In this document: one piece after another, positions 57,183-64,000 of the stretch | How the letters are laid out: every line of letters starts with the position of its first letter | Position numbering within the stretch: position 1 is the first letter of the stretch | Assembly (NCBI GenBank): GCA_019637445.1 | Contig: JAHBVS010000001.1 | Location: forward strand, 1,275,586 to 1,339,585 | Source of the DNA: Gemmatimonadaceae bacterium | GTDB taxonomy: Bacteria > Gemmatimonadota > Gemmatimonadetes > Gemmatimonadales > Gemmatimonadaceae | DNA: 64,000 nucleotides | Direction of reading: 5' to 3' | Notes under the pieces: generated by a model | The model's database searches: none | What the model saw: only the letters and a program-made list of their open reading frames with translations | Told to the model about the DNA's origin: nothing | Made by a program: the position numbers and the translations under genes

Positions 57183-58088
57183 TTGGGTGTCGGCTTCGAC
57201 CGCGCGGGGATCGCCACGCTCGGCCCCGCAGAGACACACGACGCGTTCGCCACGTGGATCGAAGCTGGCCACCACGGAGAAATGGCGTATCTCGAACGCG
57301 GGGCGGCCCTGCGCGCCGACACCACGCGCCCCGAACCCGGGATGCGTTCCGCGCTCGTGGTACTGCTCGACTACGGCGGCAAGCAGCCCACAGGCCCGGT
57401 GGCGCGATACGCCCGAGGCGCCGACTACCATCGCGTGATGTGGGATCGGCTCGACGAACTTCTGGACTGGGTCCGACGCGAGCGAGGTGACGATGTGCGC
57501 GGCCGCGCCTACGTCGACACCGGCCCGATCCTCGAGCGCGACCTCGCGCGTCGCGCCGGACTCGGCTGGTTCGGCAAGAACACGATGTTGATCGATCCCA
57601 CGCTGGGTTCGTTCTTCTTCATCGGCGCGCTGTTCCTGGACCTCGCGCTCGCGCCCGACGTGCCGTTCGAGCAGGAACACTGCGGGACCTGCACGCGCTG
57701 CCTCGACGCCTGTCCCACGGACGCCTTCGTCTCGCCGCAGGTGCTGGACGCGAGGCGCTGCCTCTCCTACCTCACCATCGAGTCACGCAGCGAGATTCCC
57801 GAAGAGTTCCGCGGTGCGCTCGGTGAGACGCTGTACGGCTGCGACATCTGCCAAGACGTCTGTCCCTGGAACGTGAAGTTCGCACGGGAACTGCCGGACG
57901 AAGCGCTTGCCGCGCGTGCGCCTGTTGCCGGCACGGACGCTCGAAGCCTGGCGCGACTCCTCCTGAGCATGGACGACTCGGCCTATCGCGAGGCGTTCCG
58001 CGGCTCAGCCATGAAACGAGCCAAGCTCGACGGCCTGCAGCGCAACGCGCGCACGCTGATCGACAACCTGGACGACGCGTCGCGCTAG
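57183..58088 (+). CDS. queG: Epoxyqueuosine reductase
   Basis: At least 301 residues. Iron-sulfur motifs CGTCTRCLDACPTDAF and CDICQDVCPWN give two [4Fe-4S] clusters, and the N-terminal cobalamin-binding region has HGEMAYLERGAALRAD and GLGWFGKNTMLI. The enzyme makes queuosine from epoxyqueuosine in tRNA. Start uncertain: a TTG at 57183 is used, but the frame is open upstream and the added residues (TFAALLKAQALGVGFDRAG) look native, suggesting a CTG start at 57135. The C-terminal HEAT domain found in the E. coli enzyme is absent. Confidence 0.88.
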   Translation: MGVGFDRAGIATLGPAETHDAFATWIEAGHHGEMAYLERGAALRADTTRPEPGMRSALVVLLDYGGKQPTGPVARYARGADYHRVMWDRLDELLDWVRRERGDDVRGRAYVDTGPILERDLARRAGLGWFGKNTMLIDPTLGSFFFIGALFLDLALAPDVPFEQEHCGTCTRCLDACPTDAFVSPQVLDARRCLSYLTIESRSEIPEEFRGALGETLYGCDICQDVCPWNVKFARELPDEALAARAPVAGTDARSLARLLLSMDDSAYREAFRGSAMKRAKLDGLQRNARTLIDNLDDASR

Positions 58089-58104
58089 GTCTCGCGCCCG
58101 TTGA

Positions 58105-59190
58105 TTAGGACGGGACCGATGCCTCGCTGACAGCGGACACGTCAGCACGAGCGTCGCGGTCCGCGCCAATCGCCTTTCTTACCGCCGGCGCCACCACGCC
58201 GCCGAACAACTCGATGGCCCGCATGGTCTCCGCGTGCGGGAACGCGCCCACGGTGAGCTGCAGCGTGAAGCGCTGCATCCCAAACAGTTCGTGCTCCCAG
58301 AGGATCTTGTCGACCACCTGCTGCGGGTCGCCGATGAGCACGGCACCCTTCGCCGAGCGCTCGGCGTCGAACTGATGCTTCGTCGGCGGCGGCCATCCAC
58401 GCTCGCGGCCGATCTTGCCCATCTGGTACATGTACGGATGGAACGCGACCTCTGCAGCCCTTGCCGCATCGTCGGCAATGAAGCCGTGCGAGTTGATGCT
58501 GAGCTTTGCCTGCGCGGGATCGTGGCCGGCCTTCGCCCAGGCCTCGCGGTAGAGGTCGGCGTACGGCACGAAACGCTCCGGTGATCCCCCGATGATGGCC
58601 AGCGCCATCGGCAGGCCGAGCGTGGCGGCGCGCACCACGGACTGCGGCGTGCCACCCACCGCCACCCACACCGGCAACGGCGATTGCAGCGGCCGCGGGA
58701 AGACGGGTTGGTCCTGCAGCGGCGCGCGGAACTGCCCCTGCCAGGTCACGCGCTCCTCGCTCCGCAGCTTGAGCAGCAGCTCGAGCTTCTCGCTAAAGAG
58801 CTCGTTGTAGTCGTCGAGGTTGTAGCCGAAGAGCGGGAAGGACTCGATGAAGCTCCCGCGACCCGCAAGGATCTCCGCGCGACCATTGGAGATGAGGTCG
58901 AGCGTGGAGTACTCCTGGAACACGCGCACCGGATCGTCGGAGCTGAGCACGGTGACCGCGCTCGACAGTCGGATGCGCTTGGTACGCGCCGCGATGGCCG
59001 CGAGTAGCACGGCCGGCGTGGACGAGAGATAGTCAGACCGGTGATGCTCGCCGACACCGAACACATCGAGCCCCGCCTCGTCGGCGAGTGCGGCCTCCCC
59101 CAGCAGGTTGGCAATGCGCTGCTCGCGCGGGATGAGTGCGCCCGTGCGGTCCGGTGTGTGCTCGACGAACGTGTAGATGCCCAGTTCCAT
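58105..59190 (-). CDS. Luciferase-like (LLM-class) flavin-dependent oxidoreductase
   Basis: A 361-residue bacterial-luciferase-fold protein, start at [17 protein letters not shown] (59190). It shows [73 protein letters not shown]-type features in shorter blocks ([32 protein letters not shown]), and [19 protein letters not shown]. It uses reduced flavin with an unknown substrate. It is the last gene of the copper operon, 11 bases after csoR, which is an unusual partner; a role in copper stress is only inferred from position. Confidence 0.82.
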   Translation of the reverse strand: MELGIYTFVEHTPDRTGALIPREQRIANLLGEAALADEAGLDVFGVGEHHRSDYLSSTPAVLLAAIAARTKRIRLSSAVTVLSSDDPVRVFQEYSTLDLISNGRAEILAGRGSFIESFPLFGYNLDDYNELFSEKLELLLKLRSEERVTWQGQFRAPLQDQPVFPRPLQSPLPVWVAVGGTPQSVVRAATLGLPMALAIIGGSPERFVPYADLYREAWAKAGHDPAQAKLSINSHGFIADDAARAAEVAFHPYMYQMGKIGRERGWPPPTKHQFDAERSAKGAVLIGDPQQVVDKILWEHELFGMQRFTLQLTVGAFPHAETMRAIELFGGVVAPAVRKAIGADRDARADVSAVSEASVPS

Positions 59191-59201
59191 GGCTCTCGGG
59201 G

Positions 59202-59564
59202 TTACCGGCTGCTCTTGTAGATCATGTCCACCAACTCGTCGTACATCGCCTCGGCCTCCGCGTCGCCACTCTGGATGGCGTGCGAGGCACAGTGCTTGAG
59301 ATGGTTGCGCATCAGGTTGCGACTTACCGACCGCAGCGCCTCCTGCACCGACGAGATCTGCGTCAGGATGTCGGCGCAGTAGCGATCCTCGTCGATCATC
59401 TTCTGCAGTCCGCGCACCTGGCCCTCGACGCGGCGGAGCCGCTTGAGGTTGTTGTCCTTGATGCCCGGGTCCACGGCGACGGCCTTGCGACCGCCGCCAT
59501 CCTCGTGCGTCGCACAGTGACAAGCCGCCTGCACGCTGGGAAGTTCCTTCTTGGCCGCTGCCAT
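59202..59564 (-). CDS. csoR: CsoR-family copper-sensing repressor
   Basis: A 120-residue DUF156/CsoR-family regulator. The Cu(I) ligands are spaced as in CsoR: Cys63, then His88 and Cys92 (HLKHC), 25 and 4 residues apart. The helical core starts at [24 protein letters not shown]. An N-terminal CHCATH segment (residues 15-20) is an extra possible metal site. It is inside the operon that it probably controls, between copA and the luciferase-like gene, and matching operator-like repeats occur before copZ. Copper binding would release it from DNA. Confidence 0.9.
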   Translation of the reverse strand: MAAAKKELPSVQAACHCATHEDGGGRKAVAVDPGIKDNNLKRLRRVEGQVRGLQKMIDEDRYCADILTQISSVQEALRSVSRNLMRNHLKHCASHAIQSGDAEAEAMYDELVDMIYKSSR

Positions 59565-59580
59565 ATCGCGCTCTCCTCTC

Positions 59581-61812
59581 CTAGACGATTCGCGCCCGCC
59601 GCAGGCGGAGCGAGTTGGTCACCACACTCACTGAGCTGAACGCCATCGCGGCGCTGGCCATCACCGGCGTGAGCAGCAGGCCGAAGGCCGGGTAGAGTAC
59701 ACCCGCCGCCACCGGGATTCCAATCACATTGTAGATGAAGGCCCAAAACAGGTTCTGCTTCATCGTGCGCATCGTGCGGCGCGAGAGCTCCACCGCCTGC
59801 GCCGAGGCCCGCAGGTCGCCGCGCATCAGCACCACGTCGGCCGCCTCCGCGGCGATGTCCGTGCCCGTACCGATGGCCATGCCGACGTCAGCCTGCGCCA
59901 GCGCCGGCGCGTCGTTGATACCATCACCGACCATCGCCACCACCTGACCCTCCTTCTGCAGGCGATCGATCTCGGCAACCTTGCCCTCGGGCAGCACACC
60001 CGCCACCACGCGCTCGATGCCCGCCTCCTTGGCAATCGCCTTGGCCGTGCGCTCCGTGTCACCGGTCAGTATCACGACCGTGAGTCCGAGCGTGTGCATG
60101 CGCGCGATGGCCTCTCTCGAGCTCTCCTTGATGGGATCCGCCACGGCAACCAGTCCCGCCAGTTCCCCATTGCGGGCCACATACATCGGCGTACGGCCCT
60201 TGTCCGACAGATTCGACGCGGCCTCCGACATCGGCGCCACATCAATGGAATAGTCCGCCATCAGCGCGGCGTTGCCCACTGCCATCGCTGCGCCGTCTAC
60301 GACGCCGACGATGCCCTTGCCGGTCACCGACTCGAAGCCCTCGACCGTGCCCTGCGCGTGCCCACCCTCGCGCGCATGCCGCACGATGGCCTCAGCAAGC
60401 GGATGCTCGGAGAGCGCCTCAAGCGCCGCCACCTCACCCAGCAGCTTCGACTCCTCCACACCTTCCGCGACGACCACATCGGTCACCGCCGGGCGGCCTT
60501 CCGTCACCGTGCCGGTCTTGTCGAGCACGATCGTCGAGATGTCACCCGCGCGCTGCAGCGCCTCACCACCCTTGATGAGCACGCCGAGCTCGGCGCCCTT
60601 GCCCGTCGCCACCATCACCGCGGTCGGGACGGCGAGACCCATGGCGCAGGGGCAAGCTATGATCAGCACCGTCACCGCGGCGGCAAAGGCGCGCACGAAC
60701 GAAGCGTCGGTCGCCAGGATGACCCACGCGGCGAACGTCGCAATCGCAATCGAGATGACAATCGGCACGAACACCGATGAGATGCGGTCGGCCAATGCCT
60801 GGATCGGCGCCCGCGACCCCTGCGCGTCGCGCATCAACTTCACGATCTGCGCGAGCACCGAGTCCTCACCCAGCGTCGTGGCGCTCAGACGGAACGCGCC
60901 GGTGCGATTGATCGTGCCGCCAATGACGCGGTCACCGACCTTCTTGGCCACGGGCATCGACTCGCCCGTGAGCATGGACTCGTCCACTGCGCTCTCACCC
61001 TTCGTGATCGTACCGTCCACGGGGATGCGCTCACCCGGCCGCACAACCACAGTGTCGCCCGCTGCAAGCTCCTCGATCGGCACGTCCTGCTCCACGAGAT
61101 TCCGCAGCACGCGGGCCGTCTTGGGCTGCAGTTGCACCAGCGCGCGCAGCGCCGTCGCCGTATTGCGCTTGGCGCGCGCCTCGAACGCGTTCCCCGTCAG
61201 GATGAACGCGATGATCAGAATCACCGCTTCGTAGTAGACGTCGGCCGACACGCCGCGGCTCGTGAAGAATGACGGCCAGACGGTCGCGATGATCGAGTAC
61301 AGGTACGCTGCGCCGGTTCCGACGGCCACCAACGTGTTCATGTCCGCCGAGTGGTGCGTGAAGGATTTCCACGCGCGGACGTAGAAGTGCTGCCCCGCGG
61401 ATGCCATGGTGACGCCAGTGACCACAAGCAACACCCAGTCCAGCCACATGAACGAGTGCCCCAGCGGCATCAACGCCATCGCCACGAGGCCGATGGCACC
61501 GCTGGCAATCGCCTTGATCTTGAGATCCGTGAACTCCTCGGCCGTCGCCTTGTCGCGCGCCTCCTGTTCCTCGAAGGCGCTACGGTCCGTCTGCGGCATC
61601 GAGGCGTCATAGCCTGTCTGCTTGATGGCCTCGACCAGCGCCTCGGGCTTGGTGGTCGCGGGATCATAGGTGACCGTCGCCGTGCCCATCATGAGGTTGA
61701 CGCTGGCATCCGAGACGCCGGCCGACTTCTGCAACGTGTTCTGCACCCGCGACTGGCAAGCCGCGCAGGTCATCCCCTGGACGGGGATCCGGGTCGTGAT
61801 GTGGTCAGTCAT
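59581..61812 (-). CDS. copA: Copper-exporting P1B-type ATPase
   Basis: A 743-residue P-type ATPase with one N-terminal heavy-metal domain (GMTCAACQ; Cys16, Cys19). The P1B-1 core has the CPC motif ACPCAMG (near 387), DKTGTVTEG (phosphorylated Asp, near 430), an SEHPLAEAI His-Pro motif and [16 protein letters not shown]. The last helices carry NLFWAFIYN and [20 protein letters not shown], the Cu(I) signature. It pumps Cu(I) out of the cytoplasm. Its first bases overlap the end of the cupredoxin gene by 8. Confidence 0.93.
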   Translation of the reverse strand: MTDHITTRIPVQGMTCAACQSRVQNTLQKSAGVSDASVNLMMGTATVTYDPATTKPEALVEAIKQTGYDASMPQTDRSAFEEQEARDKATAEEFTDLKIKAIASGAIGLVAMALMPLGHSFMWLDWVLLVVTGVTMASAGQHFYVRAWKSFTHHSADMNTLVAVGTGAAYLYSIIATVWPSFFTSRGVSADVYYEAVILIIAFILTGNAFEARAKRNTATALRALVQLQPKTARVLRNLVEQDVPIEELAAGDTVVVRPGERIPVDGTITKGESAVDESMLTGESMPVAKKVGDRVIGGTINRTGAFRLSATTLGEDSVLAQIVKLMRDAQGSRAPIQALADRISSVFVPIVISIAIATFAAWVILATDASFVRAFAAAVTVLIIACPCAMGLAVPTAVMVATGKGAELGVLIKGGEALQRAGDISTIVLDKTGTVTEGRPAVTDVVVAEGVEESKLLGEVAALEALSEHPLAEAIVRHAREGGHAQGTVEGFESVTGKGIVGVVDGAAMAVGNAALMADYSIDVAPMSEAASNLSDKGRTPMYVARNGELAGLVAVADPIKESSREAIARMHTLGLTVVILTGDTERTAKAIAKEAGIERVVAGVLPEGKVAEIDRLQKEGQVVAMVGDGINDAPALAQADVGMAIGTGTDIAAEAADVVLMRGDLRASAQAVELSRRTMRTMKQNLFWAFIYNVIGIPVAAGVLYPAFGLLLTPVMASAAMAFSSVSVVTNSLRLRRARIV

Positions 61813-62188
61813 TGGCGATGATCGTGCCCCGCAGCATGCTCATGCCGCAGGTGAAGGGGAACCGGCCAGCCGCACTCGCCGTGAGCTCGATGACGGTGCG
61901 CTCCCCGCTTGGCAGGAAGCGACGCACGTTGAACTCGGGAATCACCACCTCTTCCGAGCAGGAGGACGTGTCGCGGCGATCGAACACGAGGCGCACCGGG
62001 CGCCCTACAGGGACCTGCACGGTCGACGGGCTGTAGCCACCGTCCACGATGATCTCCACCTCGGCCACGCCGGCCGAGTCCGCCACTGCGGCCGCGGGCG
62101 CGCTGCGCCCGGCGACGAAGAACCACCAATTCACCGCCGCGATGCCAGTGGCCGCAGCGGCCAGGACGAGCAGGTCGAATCCGGTCAT
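61805..62188 (-). CDS. Membrane-anchored cupredoxin-domain protein
   Basis: A 127-residue protein with an N-terminal membrane helix (residues 5-25) and a cupredoxin domain. Copper-binding residues are SSCSEE (Cys77) and FTCGMSM (Cys114, Met116, Met118). The fold fits the EfeO-type cupredoxin_1 family. It lies between copZ and copA and probably binds periplasmic copper or hands it to the export system. Overlap with copA indicates translational coupling. Confidence 0.85.
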   Translation of the reverse strand: MTGFDLLVLAAAATGIAAVNWWFFVAGRSAPAAAVADSAGVAEVEIIVDGGYSPSTVQVPVGRPVRLVFDRRDTSSCSEEVVIPEFNVRRFLPSGERTVIELTASAAGRFPFTCGMSMLRGTIIAND

Positions 62189-62200
62189 CGCGGCCTCCGG

Positions 62201-62410
62201 TTACAAGGTCGCGAGGACGGTGTAGCCCGCGTCGCGGATGGCTTCGGCAATCGCGTCCTTCCGGACCTTCGTCTCGTCGTAGTCGACCGTCGCCTTGCCG
62301 ATCCGGACTTCCTCGAGGCTCACGCCGTCGATGCTCTCCAGTGCGTTCTTGACGGTGCGCAGGCAGTGCCCGCAGGTCATCCCGCCGATTTCCAGCGTCT
62401 CCTTCGCCAT
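62201..62410 (-). CDS. copZ: Copper chaperone (heavy-metal-associated domain)
   Basis: A 69-residue HMA-domain protein with GGMTCGHCLRTV (Cys13, Cys16). It delivers Cu(I) to CopA and perhaps to CsoR. It is the first gene of the copper operon, 47-64 bases downstream of the near-consensus promoter. Confidence 0.92.
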   Translation of the reverse strand: MAKETLEIGGMTCGHCLRTVKNALESIDGVSLEEVRIGKATVDYDETKVRKDAIAEAIRDAGYTVLATL

Positions 62411-62454
62411 TGCCGCTTCTCCAGGGTGTCGGCCCGGTGGGCCGGCGGGGGCTA

Positions 62455-62473
62455 CATACCCCTCACGGGTATG
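62455..62473. promoter_or_regulatory. Candidate CsoR operator
   Basis: A perfect 7-bp inverted repeat, CATACCC-CTCAC-GGGTATG, at and just after the expected transcription start of copZ. A second G/C tract of related sequence (ATACCCCCTACCCCTAT, 62481-62497) lies in the promoter spacer. Both resemble the G-tract-rich TACCC/GGGTA operators of CsoR repressors, and csoR is in the same operon. Confidence 0.7.
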
Positions 62474-62502
62474 ATTCTAGATACCCCCTACCCCTATGTC
62501 AA
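62474..62502 (-). promoter_or_regulatory. Near-consensus sigma-70 promoter of the copper operon
   Basis: Read leftward: TTGACA (62502-62497), a 17-base spacer and TAGAAT (62479-62474), an excellent match. The spacer holds two GGGGTA-type tracts. The leader to the copZ start at 62410 is about 57 bases. Confidence 0.8.
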
Positions 62503-62578
62503 GAGGGCCCCGATTCCTTTCGGATCGGAGCCCTCCTGCCAGCCAATGCGCGCCTGTTGAGCGGGGCGCGTTCGCGGC

Positions 62579-63484
62579 TTATCGCGTCAGCCGCTGTACC
62601 AGCTGCACGAGAGCCTCCTGCCACGCCAGCGGCGCCCCTGGGAGTTCCTCGCGCCGCAAGGTGCGCGCGTTCTGCACGTCAGCGTCCGAGAGCAGCGACT
62701 CGGCGCCCATCCCGCTTGCGAGCAGCGGCGTGCGCTTCGGCAGAATGCCCTCAGCGCCGATGCGCACCGCCTTGCCATCGCGGCCCACCAGCGCCCCGGT
62801 CAGCTGGAGCACACTGACGGGTGTCTCCAGCGACGTGAGCCAAGGCACCGGTACCACGTTGTCGCTGCCGATCTCGACCGACTTCCGACCCGCGATTCCC
62901 TGCTGCCGCAGCCAGAGCTGCCCTATCTCGAGGCGAATGACCAGGACGTGCGCCACACCCGCCGCGTCCATCGCGCTGGCGGCGCTGGCCACCCACTCGC
63001 TTGACGGCCGGCCGACGCTGAGCTTCGCCTGCTGCAGGTTGGCCACGCGTCCCAACGCGGAATCGCCGCGGGCCACACAGTCCGCGCCCGGCAGATCCCC
63101 TTCCGTGAAGCAGCCGAATCGCACGTCGGGCGCTACGCCGCTGACCCCGCTGGCAATCACGCGCAGGGGCTGGGCTCCGTTCGCCGCCCTAAGCGAATCC
63201 AGGAAGGTGTTCATCTCGACCAGCAACTGCGCGAGCGCCGTGCCCGGCTTGGCCGACGGCTCGAAGATCTCATTGGATCCGTCGCGCGGCTGGAAGACGA
63301 TCGGCAGCGCGCCGACGGGCACGCCAGCGGCGAGCGCCGCCGTCCGTGAGGCCCCGGCATAGAACGGTGCGCGCGAGAGCATCGCGTCGCCGACACCGCT
63401 TCCGAACGTGGCGCCAGTGGTGGCGCAGGCCGTCAGTGCGGACGAAAAAAAGAGCGCCACGAAGACGCCGAGACTACGACTCAT
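62579..63484 (-). CDS. Hypothetical lipoprotein
   Basis: About 301 residues, start at MSRSLGVFVALFF (63484) with GGGAGTGG upstream. Lipobox ALTAC (Cys20). The mature part has two roughly similar alpha/beta segments: ALPIVFQPRDGSNEIFEPSAKPG and VAHVLVIRLEIGQLWLRQQG, GSDNVVPVPWLTSLETPVSVLQLTGALVG. The latter resembles periplasmic lipoproteins that present a beta-sheet with conserved aspartates, but no function is known. Three Cys (including CFTEGDLPGADC) may form a disulfide. Stands alone between the copper operon and the hydrolase. Confidence 0.7.
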   Translation of the reverse strand: MSRSLGVFVALFFSSALTACATTGATFGSGVGDAMLSRAPFYAGASRTAALAAGVPVGALPIVFQPRDGSNEIFEPSAKPGTALAQLLVEMNTFLDSLRAANGAQPLRVIASGVSGVAPDVRFGCFTEGDLPGADCVARGDSALGRVANLQQAKLSVGRPSSEWVASAASAMDAAGVAHVLVIRLEIGQLWLRQQGIAGRKSVEIGSDNVVPVPWLTSLETPVSVLQLTGALVGRDGKAVRIGAEGILPKRTPLLASGMGAESLLSDADVQNARTLRREELPGAPLAWQEALVQLVQRLTR

Positions 63485-63641
63485 ACTGGTTCCACTCCCA
63501 TCCGTTGAATGTCTCGCGGCACGGCGGGTCGGTCGACGGGTCCATTCGACCCCGCTGCGCGCGACATCAGTACGCCGCACCGCGGGAATAGTGTCAAGCC
63601 GGGGCGCCTACCGCGGCGTTCCGCGCGCTACCTTATGCACC

Positions 63642-64000
63642 GTGCACGAGCCCACCGCCAAAGACCGCCTTGCCGCCTGGCGCCGCAGTCGCCCCCGCAC
63701 GCCGTCGCTGGAACGGCGCATCGTCCGTGTCCGCGGCCTCGACTTCTCGGTGCGGCTCTCCCCTCCGGTCCCGGGCAGCATCCCGCTGCTGGCCGTGAAC
63801 GGCGGGATGATCTACGGTCACGACCTACTGTGGCCGACCTTTGCGCCGTTCGCCGACAACCGGCAGGTCATCCTCTACGACCAGCGCGGACGTGGCGACT
63901 CGCAGGCGCCACCGGGCGCCAGGGCCGCACGCATCGAGCACGACGCCCTGGACATTGTCGCGCTGCGTGAGGCCCTGGGCATCTCGCAGTGGGATATCGC
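63642..64000 (+). CDS. Alpha/beta hydrolase, N-terminal part (proline iminopeptidase-like)
   Basis: GTG-initiated frame running off the window; about 119 residues visible. The sequence LLAVNGGMIYGHDLLWPTFAPF followed by VILYDQRGRGDS matches the oxyanion-hole and DQRGxGxS regions of the alpha/beta-hydrolase (prolyl aminopeptidase-like) family. The nucleophile elbow lies beyond 64000. Divergent from the lipoprotein gene. Confidence 0.75.
   Translation, partial: MHEPTAKDRLAAWRRSRPRTPSLERRIVRVRGLDFSVRLSPPVPGSIPLLAVNGGMIYGHDLLWPTFAPFADNRQVILYDQRGRGDSQAPPGARAARIEHDALDIVALREALGISQWDI

Noticed and set aside
1-64000. CRISPR arrays, insertion sequences, prophage or tRNA/rRNA genes
   Set aside because: No evenly spaced direct repeats, transposase or integrase motifs, or conserved RNA signatures were found on either strand by reading.

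Overview
The window is high-GC (by eye about two thirds G+C), densely packed bacterial chromosome with short intergenic gaps, many GTG starts and ATGA/GTGA stop-start overlaps. Gene content (TonB-dependent receptor, PlsC-type acyltransferase, many lipoproteins) points to a diderm. The combination of an XrtA-type exopolysaccharide locus, a CsoR-controlled copper operon, a deoxyhypusine-synthase-like protein and Ig-repeat lipoproteins would fit Gemmatimonadota or a related environmental lineage. That assignment is inference; there is no rRNA gene here to confirm it.

Region 1 (about 350-39940) is a large surface-polysaccharide locus. It holds an O-antigen ligase/polymerase-like protein, a Wzx-type flippase, two GT4 glycosyltransferases, two polysaccharide deacetylases (one of the XrtA/PEP-CTERM subfamily), a VanZ-like protein, a FemAB-like protein, two AMP-forming ligases each near an acyl-carrier protein, an acyl-CoA-dehydrogenase-like flavoprotein, three asparagine-synthetase homologues, a NAD-synthetase homologue, an SxtI/SxtJ/SxtK-like carbamoylation trio, several SGNH proteins, a LbH O-acetyltransferase and an OafA-type acyltransferase. 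The assembly genes are outnumbered by modification genes, which suggests a glycan decorated with acyl, carbamoyl and amide (possibly oxidised amino-acyl) groups. No exosortase, PEP-CTERM protein, initiating sugar transferase or Wza/Wzc export gene is visible, so the locus probably continues to the left of the window. A TonB-dependent receptor with a paired lipoprotein is embedded at the right end. Three matches to the sigma-54 -24/-12 consensus lie between 25.4 and 27.2 kb.

Region 2 (40.4-42.2 kb) is one large lipoprotein with four Ig-like repeats and an internalin-like LRR block.

Region 3 (42570-49264) is a compact lasso-peptide gene cluster, the most notable system here. It contains precursor A with a textbook YxxPxLxxxGxxxxxT leader, a strong terminator, then B1 (RRE), B2 (protease), C (cyclase), an HPr-kinase-like lasso kinase, an ABC exporter in two subunits and a nucleotidyltransferase. 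The precursor ends in Ser, the expected target of the kinase, and the nucleotidyltransferase resembles those that extend the phosphate in paeninodin/pseudomycoidin-type clusters. The predicted core (41 residues, two Cys, Leu1/Asp8 ring) is unusually long.

Region 4 (49.3-58.1 kb) is mostly housekeeping: CNT nucleoside transporter, TonB-like protein, deoxyhypusine-synthase-like protein, LOG-family protein, a phosphodiesterase-like hydrolase, PlsC-like acyltransferase, a small basic protein and an epoxyqueuosine reductase.

Region 5 (58105-62502) is a leftward copper-resistance operon (copZ, cupredoxin, copA, csoR, plus a luciferase-like oxidoreductase) behind a near-consensus sigma-70 promoter overlapped by CsoR-type G/C-tract repeats. 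The window ends with a lipoprotein and the start of an alpha/beta hydrolase. No tRNA, rRNA, CRISPR array, insertion sequence or prophage was recognised.
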